From positions 1 to 64,000 of the forward strand of contig NZ_JAHIAB010000006.1 in assembly GCF_018760365.1 (NCBI RefSeq): a stretch of 64,000 nucleotides of DNA, given 5' to 3'. Origin of the DNA: Pseudooceanicola endophyticus (lineage in GTDB: Bacteria > Pseudomonadota > Alphaproteobacteria > Rhodobacterales > Rhodobacteraceae). The notes beneath the pieces are model-generated. The model saw only the letters and a program-made list of their open reading frames with translations. It searched no databases and had not been told where the DNA came from. The translations under genes were made by a program, and so were the position numbers. Shown piece after piece: positions 53,280-62,530 of this stretch; the first letter of the stretch is position 1; every line of letters starts with the position of its first letter.

Positions 53280-55190
53280 ATGCAGACCGAAACCGACCAC
53301 ATGCGCGAGATCGTCTCGCTGGCGCGGGGGGGCCGCCTCTCCAGCGCGCGCGACACCCGCGTTCTGGACAGCTGGATCCGCTGCATCGACCGCCACGGGC
53401 TGGACCCGACCCGCCGCCGCGAGGCCCGCATCCTGACCGCGCGCGAGCTGCGCCGCCACCAGCAGCGCTCCGAGGAGCTGATCTCGATCGCGCGCTCGGG
53501 GATCGACACGCTCTACAAGCTGGTCGCGGGGCAGGATTACGTGCTCATGCTGGCCGATGCCCAGGGGGTGACGGTGGATTACCTTGGCCAGGACCAGCAC
53601 AAGGCGGCGCTGCGCCGCAGCGGCCTGTTCCTGGGCGCCGAATGGACCGAGGCCCATGCCGGCACCTGCGCCATCGGCGCCTGCATCGAGGCCGGAGAGC
53701 CGCTGATCGTTCACCAGAGCGACCATTTCGACGTGACCCATGGCGCGCTGTCCTGCACCGCCGCGCCGATCTACGACAGCGCCGGCAAGCTTTGCGCGGT
53801 GCTGGACATTTCCCTGCTGTCGCCGCCGCGTCCGCGCGAAAGCCAGCTTCTGGCGCTGAACCTGGTGCGCCAGACGGTGCGCCGGATCGAGCTGGCGAAC
53901 CTGATGGCCGAAAGCCGGGGCGACTGGGTGCTGCGGCTGGCCTCCAGCCCGGATTTCCTCGATGTCGATCCCGAGGCCGCGCTGGCGCTGGATGCGGGGG
54001 GCCATATCAAGGGCATGACCCATGGCGCGGCGCGGCTGATGGCGCGCACCCTGGGCGGCGACTGGCGCCGGGGCGAGGACCTGATCGGGCGCCACGTGAG
54101 CGAGGCCTTCGCGCTGGATTTCCCGATGCTGGAGGGGCTGACCCGCCACACCGCCGCACGCGAGCGCGTGCTGGAAACCCGCGACGGCCACCGCCTGTTC
54201 TGCCATGCGATCGAGCCGCGCCGCCAGCCACCGCTGCGGCCCCGTCCCGTGCAGCTGCCCGCCCTGCCCGCCGCGCTGCGTCCGCTGGCGGGCGATGACC
54301 CCCAGATCACCCGGCTGCTGGGCCGCGCCGCCGCCCTGGCCGGCACCTCCCAGCCGGTGCTGATCGAGGGGCCGCCGGGCAGCGGCAAGACCACCCTGGC
54401 CCGCGCCCTGCACGAGGCCGGACCCGCCGGGCCCTGCATCTGCGTGGCCTGCGAAAGCTTCGAGGAAGGCGAGGCGGCGGTGCTCTTTGGCCGCGAGGAC
54501 CGCCGCCGCTTCGAACCCGGCCTGCTGGCCCGCGCCGAGGGCGGCACCGTGATCTTCGAGAACCTGCCCGAACTGCCCCAGCGCCTGCAGGGCCGGTTGC
54601 TGAAGCTGCTGACCGAGGGTCTGTACCGCCCGGTCGGCGCGCTGCGCGAACGCCCCGCGCGCACCCGCATCCTGGTCACCGTCTCGGGCGATCCGGAAGC
54701 GGCGGTGGACGCGGGCCAGCTGCGCCGTGACCTGTTCCTGCGGCTGATGGGCCAGCGCCTGACCCTGCCCGGCCTCCATGCCCGCCGCGACATGCTGGCC
54801 CTGGCCGAGCAGGCCTTCGCCCGGGCCTTCGGGCGCCGCGTGGTCCTGGAAGACGACGCGCTGGCGGCGCTGGCCGGACACGACTGGCCCGGCAACCTGC
54901 AGGAGCTGACCCAGCTTGCCCGGCATCTGGCCCAGAACCTGGCCCCGACCCCGCCCCGGAACCCGCTCCAGGCCCGCCCCGCCCCCGACGAGGGTCCGGC
55001 GCTGATCACCGCCGGCGACCTGCCCTGGCCCCTGCCCGAGGGCCCCGCCGATCCCGAGGCGCAGCAGGCGATCCTGGCCCGCCACCTCTCCGAGACCGGC
55101 TGGAACATTTCCGAGACCGCCCGGCGGCTCGAGGTCGACCGCTCGACCATCCACCGCCGGATCCGCCGCTACGGTCTACGCCGGCACTGA
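53280..55190 (+). CDS. AcoR-like transcriptional activator lacking GAFTGA
   Basis: A 636-residue regulator with the AcoR layout: N-terminal GAF-type sensor (~60-200, GAEWTEAHAGTCAIGACIEAG), a second PAS-like region (~210-310), an AAA+ domain (~345-560) and a Fis-type helix-turn-helix (NISETARRLEVDRSTIHRRI) at the end. Walker A is intact (GPPGSGKTTLA, ~363). The sigma-54 contact loop GAFTGA is missing: after VLFGREDRRRFEPGLL the sequence runs straight on. Walker B is FEN rather than DE (GGTVIFENLPE). It therefore cannot act as a normal sigma-54 activator. AGGAGG precedes ATG 53280. Confidence 0.88.
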   Translation: MQTETDHMREIVSLARGGRLSSARDTRVLDSWIRCIDRHGLDPTRRREARILTARELRRHQQRSEELISIARSGIDTLYKLVAGQDYVLMLADAQGVTVDYLGQDQHKAALRRSGLFLGAEWTEAHAGTCAIGACIEAGEPLIVHQSDHFDVTHGALSCTAAPIYDSAGKLCAVLDISLLSPPRPRESQLLALNLVRQTVRRIELANLMAESRGDWVLRLASSPDFLDVDPEAALALDAGGHIKGMTHGAARLMARTLGGDWRRGEDLIGRHVSEAFALDFPMLEGLTRHTAARERVLETRDGHRLFCHAIEPRRQPPLRPRPVQLPALPAALRPLAGDDPQITRLLGRAAALAGTSQPVLIEGPPGSGKTTLARALHEAGPAGPCICVACESFEEGEAAVLFGREDRRRFEPGLLARAEGGTVIFENLPELPQRLQGRLLKLLTEGLYRPVGALRERPARTRILVTVSGDPEAAVDAGQLRRDLFLRLMGQRLTLPGLHARRDMLALAEQAFARAFGRRVVLEDDALAALAGHDWPGNLQELTQLARHLAQNLAPTPPRNPLQARPAPDEGPALITAGDLPWPLPEGPADPEAQQAILARHLSETGWNISETARRLEVDRSTIHRRIRRYGLRRH

Positions 55191-55343
55191 CGGACCGGAG
55201 CGCCCGGCGGCGGGACCTTGCCGCACGGTCTTTTGTTCCCTGCGCACCCGGGGTTGCGGCTGGCAGCCCCGGGTCTTTGCGCTAGCTCCGGGGCGAGCAG
55301 GCGGCGCGCCGCCGGAGCAGAGGAAACCAGAGAACATGGTGAC

Positions 55344-57782
55344 ATGAGACGAGCAAGAGACCGCATTGCGGCCGCGCTGATGCTGGGCTGCCTGGCCCTG
55401 GGCCTGACCGCCCCCGGCCCCAGCCTGGCGCAGGACCAGACCCCGACCACGCCCCAGACCGAAACCGCCAGCCAGACCGGAGCCGAGGCCCCGGCAGCCG
55501 ACCAGGGATCCGGCGACAGCCTGAAGCTGCTGCTGCAGGTGCTTCAGGACGACAAGAGCCGCGCCGCCCTGGTCAAGGAACTGGAAGCCGCGCAATCGGG
55601 CAGCGGCACCGATACCGCCTCCCAGAGCGGCAACGACAGCGCCGAGGTCTCCAACAAGATCGTCGAGAGCATCACCCCCGCCGATAGCGCCGTCCCCTCC
55701 GAGGGGCTGTCCTTCGGACGCCGGATCGCGCTGATCACCCAGGAGGTGGCCGAGGGCGCGGCCTCCCAGGTGGAGGACGCCTGGACCCAGATCACCCGGG
55801 CGCCGATGGTCTTCGACGGGCTGAACGGCTCCGAGGCCGGGGTGCTGCTGGAGGCGCTGAAGGAACTCGCGCTGATCATCGTGGTCACCGTCGCGGTCTT
55901 CCTGGCCCTGCGCCGCATGGGCAAGTCGCTCTACGTGCGGATGGGCACGCGGGCCCGCGACAGCGGGATCGTCCGGACCGTGGCGCTGTTCGTCGCCTCG
56001 GTGCTGATCGACATGCTGATCGTCGTGGTCTCCTGGGCGGTGGGCTACCTGATCGCCACCCTCCTGCTGGGCAATTTCGGAGAGATCGGCATCCGCCAGA
56101 CGCTCTATCTGAACGCCTTCCTGCTGGTCGAGATGTCGAAGGTCCTGGTGCGCATGGTGCTGTCGCCCTCGGCGCGCCACCTGCGGCCGCTGCCGGTGTC
56201 CGATAGCGGGGCGCGCTACCTGACGACCCGGCTGAACTTCATGGTCGGCCTGGTCGGCTACGGCCAGCTGCTGATTGTGCCGATCATCAATGCCAATGCC
56301 TCCTATGCCGCCGGACGCGCGGTTTCGGCGCTGATCGCGCTGATCGTGGTGGCGCTGGCGATGTGGATGGTGATGCGCAACCGCGAGCCGGTCGCCCAGT
56401 GGATCGAGCGCGGCGGCCAGCCCGAGGCCGAACATGCCGAAGAGCTGCGCTTTGCCGCCCGCGCCGAACAGCCGTCCGGCACCGAAGGCGGGCTGGACGA
56501 AACCCCCGAGGAATTCCCGATGGGCGAACAGGCGCCGCCGGAAGAGCACCGCTCCAGCGTGCGCTTCCTGGTGCGCAACTGGCACTGGCCGGCACTGATC
56601 TACCTGCTGGTGATGCTGGTGGTGGTGCTGGTGCAGCCCGGGGACGCGGCCTTCCGCTCCATGATGAACTCCGGCCAGGTGCTGGTGGTGGCGCTGCTGG
56701 GGGTCACCGTATCGGGCGTGCTGACCCGCGTCATGGTGCGCGGCATCCAGCTGCCCGAAAACGTCACCGCCCGCCTGCCGCTGCTGGAACGCCGGCTGAA
56801 CACCTTCGTGCCGAAGGCGCTGTTCGTGCTGCGGCTGGCGATCTTCGTCATGGTGGTGGTCTTCGCGCTGAACGCCATCAGCGTGATCGACCTGAAGGCC
56901 TGGCTGGCCAGCCAGATCGGGCTTCAGCTGACCTCGCGGCTGTTCTCGGTCGCAGCCGTGCTGCTAGTGTCCTTCGTGATCTGGGTCGGCCTGACCTCCT
57001 GGGTGGATTACCGGCTGAACCCGGAATTCGGCAAGGTGCCGACCGCCCGTGAACGCACCCTGCTGACGCTGCTGAGGAACGCCGCGACCATCGCGCTGAT
57101 CATCATCACGCTGATGTTCGTGCTCTCCGAGGTGGGCCTGGACATCGCGCCGCTGCTGGCCTCGGCCGGGGTGCTGGGTCTGGCCATCGGCTTTGGCGCC
57201 CAGAAGATGGTGCAGGACATCATCACCGGCATCTTCATCCAGTTCGAGAACGCGATGAACGTCGGCGACGTGGTGACCGTGGGCGGCACCACCGGGGTCG
57301 TGGAACGGCTGACCATCCGCTCGGTCAGCCTGCGCGACTATACCGGCGCCTTCCACGTCATCCCATTCTCTTCCGTGGACATGGTGACCAACTTCGTGCG
57401 CGAATTCGGCTACTCGGTCTGCGACATGGGCGTCGCCTACCGCGAGAACATCGACGAGGTGAAGCAGGCCATGGTCGATGCCTTCGAGGAGCTGCGCAAG
57501 GACCCCACCCAATCCGCCAACATCATCGGCGATCTGGAATGGTTCGGCATCAATGCCTTCGGCGACAGCGCCATCGTGGTGCGCACCCGGATCAAATGCG
57601 TGCCCGGGACCCAGTGGGGCGTGGGACGGGCCTACAACGGCGTGCTCAAGACCATCTTCGACGCGCGCAACATCGAGATCCCCTTCCCCCACCAGACCCT
57701 CTATCTGGGCGAGGCGAAGGACGGCAGCACCCAGCCGTTCCGGATCCGGATGGAAGGTCAGGACGGCCCCGCCGAGGCCTGA
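55344..57782 (+). CDS. Large MscS-family mechanosensitive channel
   Basis: An 812-residue inner-membrane channel of the MscS superfamily (YbiO/MscM size class). Signal peptide LMLGCLALGLTAPGPSLAQ; a Gln/Ser/Thr-rich periplasmic stretch (~30-150); then about eight TM segments. The pore helix and channel domain are near residue 605: LLASAGVLGLAIGFGAQKMV, then ITGIFIQFENAMNVGDVVTV and the C-terminal vestibule. Such channels release solutes on osmotic downshift. An acidic cytoplasmic loop (~355-395, GGQPEAEHAEEL) splits the TM set. Own terminator downstream. Confidence 0.92.
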   Translation: MRRARDRIAAALMLGCLALGLTAPGPSLAQDQTPTTPQTETASQTGAEAPAADQGSGDSLKLLLQVLQDDKSRAALVKELEAAQSGSGTDTASQSGNDSAEVSNKIVESITPADSAVPSEGLSFGRRIALITQEVAEGAASQVEDAWTQITRAPMVFDGLNGSEAGVLLEALKELALIIVVTVAVFLALRRMGKSLYVRMGTRARDSGIVRTVALFVASVLIDMLIVVVSWAVGYLIATLLLGNFGEIGIRQTLYLNAFLLVEMSKVLVRMVLSPSARHLRPLPVSDSGARYLTTRLNFMVGLVGYGQLLIVPIINANASYAAGRAVSALIALIVVALAMWMVMRNREPVAQWIERGGQPEAEHAEELRFAARAEQPSGTEGGLDETPEEFPMGEQAPPEEHRSSVRFLVRNWHWPALIYLLVMLVVVLVQPGDAAFRSMMNSGQVLVVALLGVTVSGVLTRVMVRGIQLPENVTARLPLLERRLNTFVPKALFVLRLAIFVMVVVFALNAISVIDLKAWLASQIGLQLTSRLFSVAAVLLVSFVIWVGLTSWVDYRLNPEFGKVPTARERTLLTLLRNAATIALIIITLMFVLSEVGLDIAPLLASAGVLGLAIGFGAQKMVQDIITGIFIQFENAMNVGDVVTVGGTTGVVERLTIRSVSLRDYTGAFHVIPFSSVDMVTNFVREFGYSVCDMGVAYRENIDEVKQAMVDAFEELRKDPTQSANIIGDLEWFGINAFGDSAIVVRTRIKCVPGTQWGVGRAYNGVLKTIFDARNIEIPFPHQTLYLGEAKDGSTQPFRIRMEGQDGPAEA

Positions 57783-57808
57783 GTGCCCGATCCGGCCCGA
57801 CACCCGAA

Positions 57809-57834
57809 GGGGCGCCCGCTGCGGCGCCCCTTTT
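57809..57834 (+). terminator. Terminator of the MscS-family gene
   Basis: GGGGCGCC (57809-57816), 6-base loop, GGCGCCCC (57823-57830), TTTT. It lies 26 bp after the stop and ahead of the convergent CPBP gene. Confidence 0.88.
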
Positions 57835-57844
57835 CATGTCCGCC

Positions 57845-58675
57845 TCATGCGGCTGCGGGATAGGTGAACAGCAGCAGGTGCACCAGGTTGAAGCCGAAAT
57901 GGCAGGCCACCGCCGCCCTGAGGCCGCCGCCGAACCTGTAGGCCAGCCCGTAGGCCAGTCCCGCCAGCACGGCGAGCCCGGCAAGCCAGAGGCCGCCCCC
58001 CAGATGTGCCGCCCCGAACAGCAGGCCGGACAGCCCCAGACCGGGCCAGAGCCCCAGCCGCCGCATCAGCCCCTGCTGAAGATAGCCGCGGAAGAAGGCC
58101 TCTTCCGGCAGGCAGGTCAGCAGCAGGTTGCCCAGCAGGAACAGCGGCAGCCAGCCCGGCAGGGTGGGCTCCCAGGCGATGACATGGCCTGCCAGGGCCA
58201 GGGCGAAGACCCCGGCGAGCCCCAGCAGCGCCGCGCCGAGCCCCCGTCGCAGGACCGGCCCCGGCGCCTCCAGAAGCCCCGGCCAGGCCCACAGCAGCAG
58301 GAAGAAGGTAAAGGGCTTGGCCAGGCCGACTCCATAGCTGAAGGGCAGGCTTTCGGGGCCGGTGCGAATATCGCTCAGCAGGGTCAGCCGGCCGCTGCCG
58401 GGAACCAGCCCCAGACCAAGGGCCAGGCAGGTCAGGATCAGCCCCGCATGGGCGACGGGGCGCACGGCCTCCGGCAACCGCGGGATCTGCGCCGCCGCCA
58501 GCAGGCACAGGGCGAAGATCCCCGAGGTCAGCGCCCCCTGCACGCCGCTCGCCAGCGCCAGAACCGCGCTCAGCCCCAGCAGGATCAGGGCGGCCCTGCG
58601 GTGCCCGCCCCAGGCCAGCAGCAGCGCCGGCAGGAAGGCCAGCCAGGTGAGGATATCGGGCCAGATTTCCGCCAT
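57845..58675 (-). CDS. CPBP-family intramembrane metalloprotease
   Basis: A 276-residue polytopic protein with about eight hydrophobic segments. The CPBP (CAAX prenyl protease/Abi) motifs are in order: CLPEEAFFRGYLQQ (EExxxR), LLFGAAHLGGG (FxxxH) and CHFGFNLVH (HxxxN). Bacterial members act in peptide maturation, self-immunity or unknown roles; no bacteriocin genes are nearby. ATG 58675 starts MAEIWPDILTWLAF; a longer frame to 58732 is unconserved. Confidence 0.88.
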   Translation of the reverse strand: MAEIWPDILTWLAFLPALLLAWGGHRRAALILLGLSAVLALASGVQGALTSGIFALCLLAAAQIPRLPEAVRPVAHAGLILTCLALGLGLVPGSGRLTLLSDIRTGPESLPFSYGVGLAKPFTFFLLLWAWPGLLEAPGPVLRRGLGAALLGLAGVFALALAGHVIAWEPTLPGWLPLFLLGNLLLTCLPEEAFFRGYLQQGLMRRLGLWPGLGLSGLLFGAAHLGGGLWLAGLAVLAGLAYGLAYRFGGGLRAAVACHFGFNLVHLLLFTYPAAA

Positions 58676-58800
58676 GGCGCCCCCTTTCGCATCTGTGCCG
58701 CCATAGCGGCAACAGGCCCGAAAGTCATCCACCGAAGCCGCTTTCCGGCGCCTGCCCCCCTATTGCCCCCACAGCGCTGCCGGCACACCCGAAGGCGCAA

Positions 58801-58872
58801 TGTCGCGCAGGCTACGGAACGGCCTCTCGGATCGGATCAGGAACCCGTCTGCCCAAGGCAGACTACGCGACA
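58801..58872. other. Nested inverted repeats downstream of tRNA-Ser
   Basis: TGTCGCG (58801-58807) and CGCGACA (58866-58872) are perfect 7-bp inverted arms enclosing 58 bases. Inside, GTCTGCC-CAA-GGCAGAC (58847-58863) forms a second hairpin. It lies 48 bp past the 3' end of the tRNA in its transcription direction. The 72-base span mimics a tRNA in size, but no D, anticodon or T arm can be drawn. It may be a transcript end, a processing element or a small RNA. Confidence 0.5.
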
Positions 58873-58920
58873 TGGCTACGGGACGGCGAAGCCAGTTCAA
58901 TCAATGGAACAAAGGGGAAG

Positions 58921-59010
58921 TGGCGGAGACGAAGGGATTCGAACCCTCGAGACGGTTTCCCGTCTGCACCCTTAGCAGGGGTGTGCCTTCGACCACTCGG
59001 CCACGTCTCC
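58921..59010 (-). tRNA. tRNA-Ser (anticodon GCU)
   Basis: A 90-base class II tRNA with encoded CCA. Acceptor stem GGAGACG/CGTCTCC, D arm GGCCGAGTGGTCGAAGG, anticodon arm CACCC-CTGCTAA-GGGTG with anticodon GCT, long variable arm GACGG-GAAA-CCGTC, and T arm GAGGGTTCGAATCCCTTC. The long variable arm is typical of serine tRNAs; it reads AGC/AGU codons. Confidence 0.97.
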
Positions 59011-59017
59011 GCCGACC

Positions 59018-59046
59018 CGTATATGTGCGTCATCACGGTGAAACAA
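59018..59046 (-). promoter_or_regulatory. tRNA-Ser promoter
   Basis: On the minus strand TTGTTT (59046-59041) and TATACG (59023-59018) are separated by 17 bases, with the tRNA 5' end 7 bases beyond; GGTCGG after the -10 is a GC-rich discriminator as expected for a stable RNA promoter. Confidence 0.7.
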
Positions 59047-59271
59047 GGCCGAAATCCTGCCCCCGGCAAAATTTCTCGCCTTCCCTAGAGACGCCTTCCG
59101 GCGCTGTCAGAAACGGTAACATTCGTGAAGATGAAGACGTAAAATCGGCGGATCTTCCCCACTGCCGCAGCGCGCCCCGGAACCCCGGCGCATCGGGGCC
59201 GTTATCTCTCCATGCAACGGGCCGGCCCTTCCGCCGGTCCCGGAAGACCCAGGAAGACAAGGAGATCCTCC

Positions 59272-59910
59272 ATGTACGCCAAGATCGCCGGCCTCAGCGC
59301 CCTCGCCATCCTGACCGCAGGCAGCGCCATGGCTGCCACCAGCGCCACTGCCACCACCGACCTGAACATGCGCGCCGCACCGGGCAGCGAAGCCCAGATT
59401 GTCGACGTGATTCCCAACAACGCCGCCGTCACGGTCGAGCAATGCGCAACCCAGCTGTCGTGGTGCAAGGTGGACTACAACGGGAGACAGGGCTGGGCCT
59501 ACAGCCCTTACCTGACCGCTTCTCTGGATGACCGCCCGGTGGTGGTGCACGACAATGTCCAGCACCTGGGCCTGCAGACGGTCGAGGTGCACCGCGCGCC
59601 GCCGCCGCAGCCCTACATGAACGACGCCGCCGGCGCGCCCATGGCCCTGCGCATGCCGCCCGCCCCGCGCGGCCCGGCCCCTGCCGCCGTGGCCGAGATC
59701 CAGCGCCCGCCGGCCCCCACCGTCACCTATGTCGAGAAGCACCCGATGAAGCCCGTCTATCTGGAAGGCGAAGTGGTGCGCGGCGCCGGCATTCCCCAGG
59801 GCGTGACCCTGACGCGGATCCCCGACAGCAGCTACAGCTACGTCTACCTGAACGGTGCCCCTGTGCTGGTGGACAGCAACCGCACCATCGTCGAGGTCAT
59901 TCGCCGCTGA
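59272..59910 (+). CDS. Secreted SH3-domain protein with C-terminal DUF1236
   Basis: A 212-residue exported protein. Signal peptide KIAGLSALAILTAGSAMA; bacterial SH3 domain at ~23-85 (TTDLNMRAAPGSEAQIVDVI, WCKVDYNGRQGWAYSPYL with a Cys pair); a Pro-rich linker (~105-150); and a DUF1236-type end (GIPQGVTLTRIPDSSYSYVY, LVDSNRTIVEVI). Such proteins probably bind peptidoglycan or envelope partners. AAGGAG precedes ATG 59272. Single gene, with a terminator following. Confidence 0.9.
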   Translation: MYAKIAGLSALAILTAGSAMAATSATATTDLNMRAAPGSEAQIVDVIPNNAAVTVEQCATQLSWCKVDYNGRQGWAYSPYLTASLDDRPVVVHDNVQHLGLQTVEVHRAPPPQPYMNDAAGAPMALRMPPAPRGPAPAAVAEIQRPPAPTVTYVEKHPMKPVYLEGEVVRGAGIPQGVTLTRIPDSSYSYVYLNGAPVLVDSNRTIVEVIRR

Positions 59911-59928
59911 TCCCGGCCCCCGAGATGC

Positions 59929-59956
59929 AAAAGGCCCGCCAACCGGCGGGCCTTTT
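59929..59956. terminator. Two-way terminator
   Basis: AAAAGGCCCGCC (59929-59940), AACC loop, GGCGGGCCTTTT (59945-59956): a 12-bp perfect stem with T runs in both directions, between the convergent SH3 and ychF genes. Confidence 0.92.
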
Positions 59957-59978
59957 CACGTTCGCGAACCGGAACGGA

Positions 59979-61076
59979 TCAGGTGTTGAACAGGAAGTGC
60001 AGCACGTCGCCGTCCTTGACGATGTAGGACTTGCCCTCGGCCCGCATCTTGCCGGCCTCCTTGGCGCCCTGCTCGCCCTTGCCGGAGACGTAATCGTCAT
60101 AGGCGATGGTCTCGGCACGGATGAAGCCGCGCTCGAAGTCCCCGTGGATGACACCGGCGGCCTGCGGGGCGGCGGTGCCCTGCTTGATCGTCCAGGCGCG
60201 CGCTTCCTTCGGACCGACGGTAAAGTAGGTCTCAAGATGCAGCAGGTCGTAGCCGGCGCGGATCAGACGATCCAGCCCCGCCTCTTCCAGCCCCATCTCG
60301 CCCAGGAACATCTCGGCTTCCTCGGCGTCGAGCTGAGAGATCTCCTCCTCGATCCGGGCCGAGATCAGCACCGTGCCCGCGCCCTGCTCGGCCGCCATCT
60401 TCTCCACTGCGGCAGAGAATGCGTTGCCCTTGGAGGCATCTTCCTCGTTCACGTTGCAGACATAGAGAACCGGCTTGGAGGTCAGCAGCTGGAGCATCTT
60501 CCAGGCCTTCAGATCCTCGGCATCGACCTCGACCGTGCGCGCCGGGCGACCGTCCTCGATGGCGGCCTGGGCGGCGGCCAGCAGGCGCTCCTGCTGCTGG
60601 GCTTCCTTGTCGTTGCCCTTCAGCTTGCGCACCAGGTTGGCGCGGCGCTTTTCGATGGATTCGAGGTCGGCCAGCATCAGCTCGGTCTCGATCACCTCGG
60701 CATCGGCCACGGGATCGACGCGGCCTTCGACATGGGTGATGTCGCCGTCTTCAAAGCAGCGCAGCACATGGGCAATCGCATCGGTCTCGCGGATGTTGGC
60801 GAGAAACTGGTTGCCCAGGCCTTCGCCCTTGGAAGCGCCCTTCACCAGACCCGCGATGTCCACGAAGGTCATCCGCGCGGGAATGATGTTCTGGCTGCCG
60901 GCGATCTCGGCCAGCACGTCCAGACGCTTGTCCGGCACGTTGACCTCGCCCACGTTGGGCTCGATCGTGCAGAACGGAAAGTTCGCCGCCTGCGCCGCCG
61001 CCGTGCGCGTGAGCGCGTTGAAAAGCGTCGATTTGCCGACGTTCGGCAGACCGACGATACCCATTCTGAAGCCCAT
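59979..61076 (-). CDS. ychF: Ribosome-binding ATPase YchF
   Basis: A 365-residue Obg-family P-loop protein that prefers ATP. G1 is [14 protein letters not shown], with the hydrophobic-substituted G3 region [19 protein letters not shown], and the G4 position reads [14 protein letters not shown], matching the NxxE of YchF rather than NKxD. C-terminal TGS domain: [20 protein letters not shown] and [13 protein letters not shown]. Implicated in ribosome function and oxidative stress response. Confidence 0.96.
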   Translation of the reverse strand: MGFRMGIVGLPNVGKSTLFNALTRTAAAQAANFPFCTIEPNVGEVNVPDKRLDVLAEIAGSQNIIPARMTFVDIAGLVKGASKGEGLGNQFLANIRETDAIAHVLRCFEDGDITHVEGRVDPVADAEVIETELMLADLESIEKRRANLVRKLKGNDKEAQQQERLLAAAQAAIEDGRPARTVEVDAEDLKAWKMLQLLTSKPVLYVCNVNEEDASKGNAFSAAVEKMAAEQGAGTVLISARIEEEISQLDAEEAEMFLGEMGLEEAGLDRLIRAGYDLLHLETYFTVGPKEARAWTIKQGTAAPQAAGVIHGDFERGFIRAETIAYDDYVSGKGEQGAKEAGKMRAEGKSYIVKDGDVLHFLFNT

Positions 61077-61182
61077 GGCCTGCTCCTTTCGCCGTTTTGC
61101 GCGTCATAGAGGGCGCAGAGAGACGCCGCAAGGCGAAGCTGCTATCATCGGCGCAACCGACACGCACCGGAAAGGGATCGCG

Positions 61183-61593
61183 ATGGCCATCTATCTCTTC
61201 TTCGACGGCACCGCCCGCGCGGCAATCGACTTCTACAAGGCAACGCTGGGGGCCGAGGTGAAGGCGCTGATGCCCTTCTCCGACCTCCCCGACGGCACGC
61301 CCCTGCCCCCGGGCATGGAGGATCGGGTGATGCATGCGCTGCTGCAGATCGGCGACCAGACGGTGATGATCTCGGACACCATGAGCCCCGAGGCCCAGAC
61401 CCGCCACAGCGGCTTCAACATGCAGATGTCCCTGCCCGATCCGGAAGAGGCCGCCCGCCTCTTCGCCGCCCTTTCGGAGGGCGGAGAGGTCACCATGGCC
61501 TTCGCCCCCACCTTCTGGGCGGCGGGTTTCGGCACCTGCACCGACCGCTTCGGCATCCCCTGGATGGTGAACTGCGACCTTCCCGCGACCTGA
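61183..61593 (+). CDS. VOC-family protein (PhnB/glyoxalase-like)
   Basis: A 136-residue vicinal-oxygen-chelate fold protein. Starts [35 protein letters not shown] and [19 protein letters not shown] are the standard PhnB-type (YjdN) strands. PhnB proteins are mostly of unknown function despite the demethylmenaquinone methyltransferase-like label sometimes attached. AAAGGG upstream of the ATG. Divergent from ychF. Confidence 0.88.
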   Translation: MAIYLFFDGTARAAIDFYKATLGAEVKALMPFSDLPDGTPLPPGMEDRVMHALLQIGDQTVMISDTMSPEAQTRHSGFNMQMSLPDPEEAARLFAALSEGGEVTMAFAPTFWAAGFGTCTDRFGIPWMVNCDLPAT

Positions 61594-61599
61594 CCGTTC

Positions 61600-61657
61600 C
61601 TCTTTCCCGAAACATGCCGGGGGAGCGGGCCGCAGGGCCCGCGGGGGCAGCGCCCCC
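61600..61657 (+). repeat. Intergenic double-hairpin repeat, copy D
   Basis: CTCTTTCCCGAAACATGCCGG, then CGGGCC-GCAG-GGCCCG, then GGGGG-CAGCG-CCCCC. Diverged copy of the A/B subtype, 7 bp after the VOC stop and ~70 bp ahead of trpA. Confidence 0.8.
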
Positions 61658-61726
61658 TCCCTGGCCTCTTGCTCTTCCCCGAGGTTTCCGCCAAACCCAC
61701 AGGCAAAATTCGGGGAAGGACAGCAC

Positions 61727-62518
61727 ATGAGCCGCATCGACGCCAGGTTTGCCGAACTGAAGGCCCAGGGCCGCAAGGGTTTCGTCGCCTATATCATGGC
61801 CGGGGATCCGGACGAGGCGAAGGCGCTGGAGATCATGAAGGGCATGCCCGCCGCCGGCGTCGACGTGATCGAGCTCGGCCTGCCCTTCACCGATCCGATG
61901 GCCGACGGCCCGACGATCCAGCTGGCCGGCCAGCGTGCGCTCGATGCCGGGATGACGCTGGAAAAGACCCTCGCCATGGCGAAGGCCTTCCGCGAGAGCG
62001 ACGACACCACGCCGATCGTGCTGATGGGCTACTACAACCCGATCTATTCCCGCGGCGTCGCGCGTTTCCTGGTCGAGGCCAGGGCCGCCGGCATCGACGG
62101 GCTGATCGTCGTCGATCTGCCCCCCGAGGAAGATGAAGAGCTCTGCCTGCCCGCCCAGGCCGCCGGCATCAACTTCATCCGCCTGGCGACGCCAACCACC
62201 GACGACAAGCGCCTGCCCAAGGTGCTGCAGAACACCTCCGGCTTCGTCTACTACGTCTCGGTCACCGGCATCACCGGCGCCGCCGCGGCCCAGTCCGACG
62301 CCATCGCCCCCGAGGTGGCCCGCATCAAGGCGAAGACGGACCTGCCCGTCATCGTCGGCTTCGGCGTGCGCACCCCCGACACGGCCCGCTCCGTCGCCGC
62401 CGTCGCCGATGGCTGCGTCGTCGGCTCGGCCATCGTGAATGAAATTGCCCAAGGCAAGTCGAGCGATGAGGTCCTCTCCTTCATCGCCGCCCTCGCCGAA
62501 GGCGCCCACAGCGCCTGA
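61727..62518 (+). CDS. trpA: Tryptophan synthase alpha subunit, TrpA
   Basis: A 263-residue TIM-barrel enzyme that cleaves indole-3-glycerol phosphate to indole for TrpB. Catalytic Glu is in [18 protein letters not shown] and the Asp in the same block; [23 protein letters not shown] and [10 protein letters not shown] are conserved, as is [14 protein letters not shown]. trpB is not adjacent here, so the trp genes are split. ATG 61727 after AAGGA. Confidence 0.96.
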   Translation: MSRIDARFAELKAQGRKGFVAYIMAGDPDEAKALEIMKGMPAAGVDVIELGLPFTDPMADGPTIQLAGQRALDAGMTLEKTLAMAKAFRESDDTTPIVLMGYYNPIYSRGVARFLVEARAAGIDGLIVVDLPPEEDEELCLPAQAAGINFIRLATPTTDDKRLPKVLQNTSGFVYYVSVTGITGAAAAQSDAIAPEVARIKAKTDLPVIVGFGVRTPDTARSVAAVADGCVVGSAIVNEIAQGKSSDEVLSFIAALAEGAHSA

Positions 62519-62530
62519 TGGACCTGGTGC

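Noticed and set aside
58801-58872. A second tRNA gene
   Set aside because: Only an acceptor-like stem and one inner hairpin can be drawn; no T loop (TTCRA), anticodon arm or D arm.
58800-59531. 243-codon plus-strand ORF covering the tRNA-Ser region
   Set aside because: It is antisense to the tRNA; the stretch GFEPSRRFPVCTLSRGV is a translation of the tRNA complement, a common false gene.
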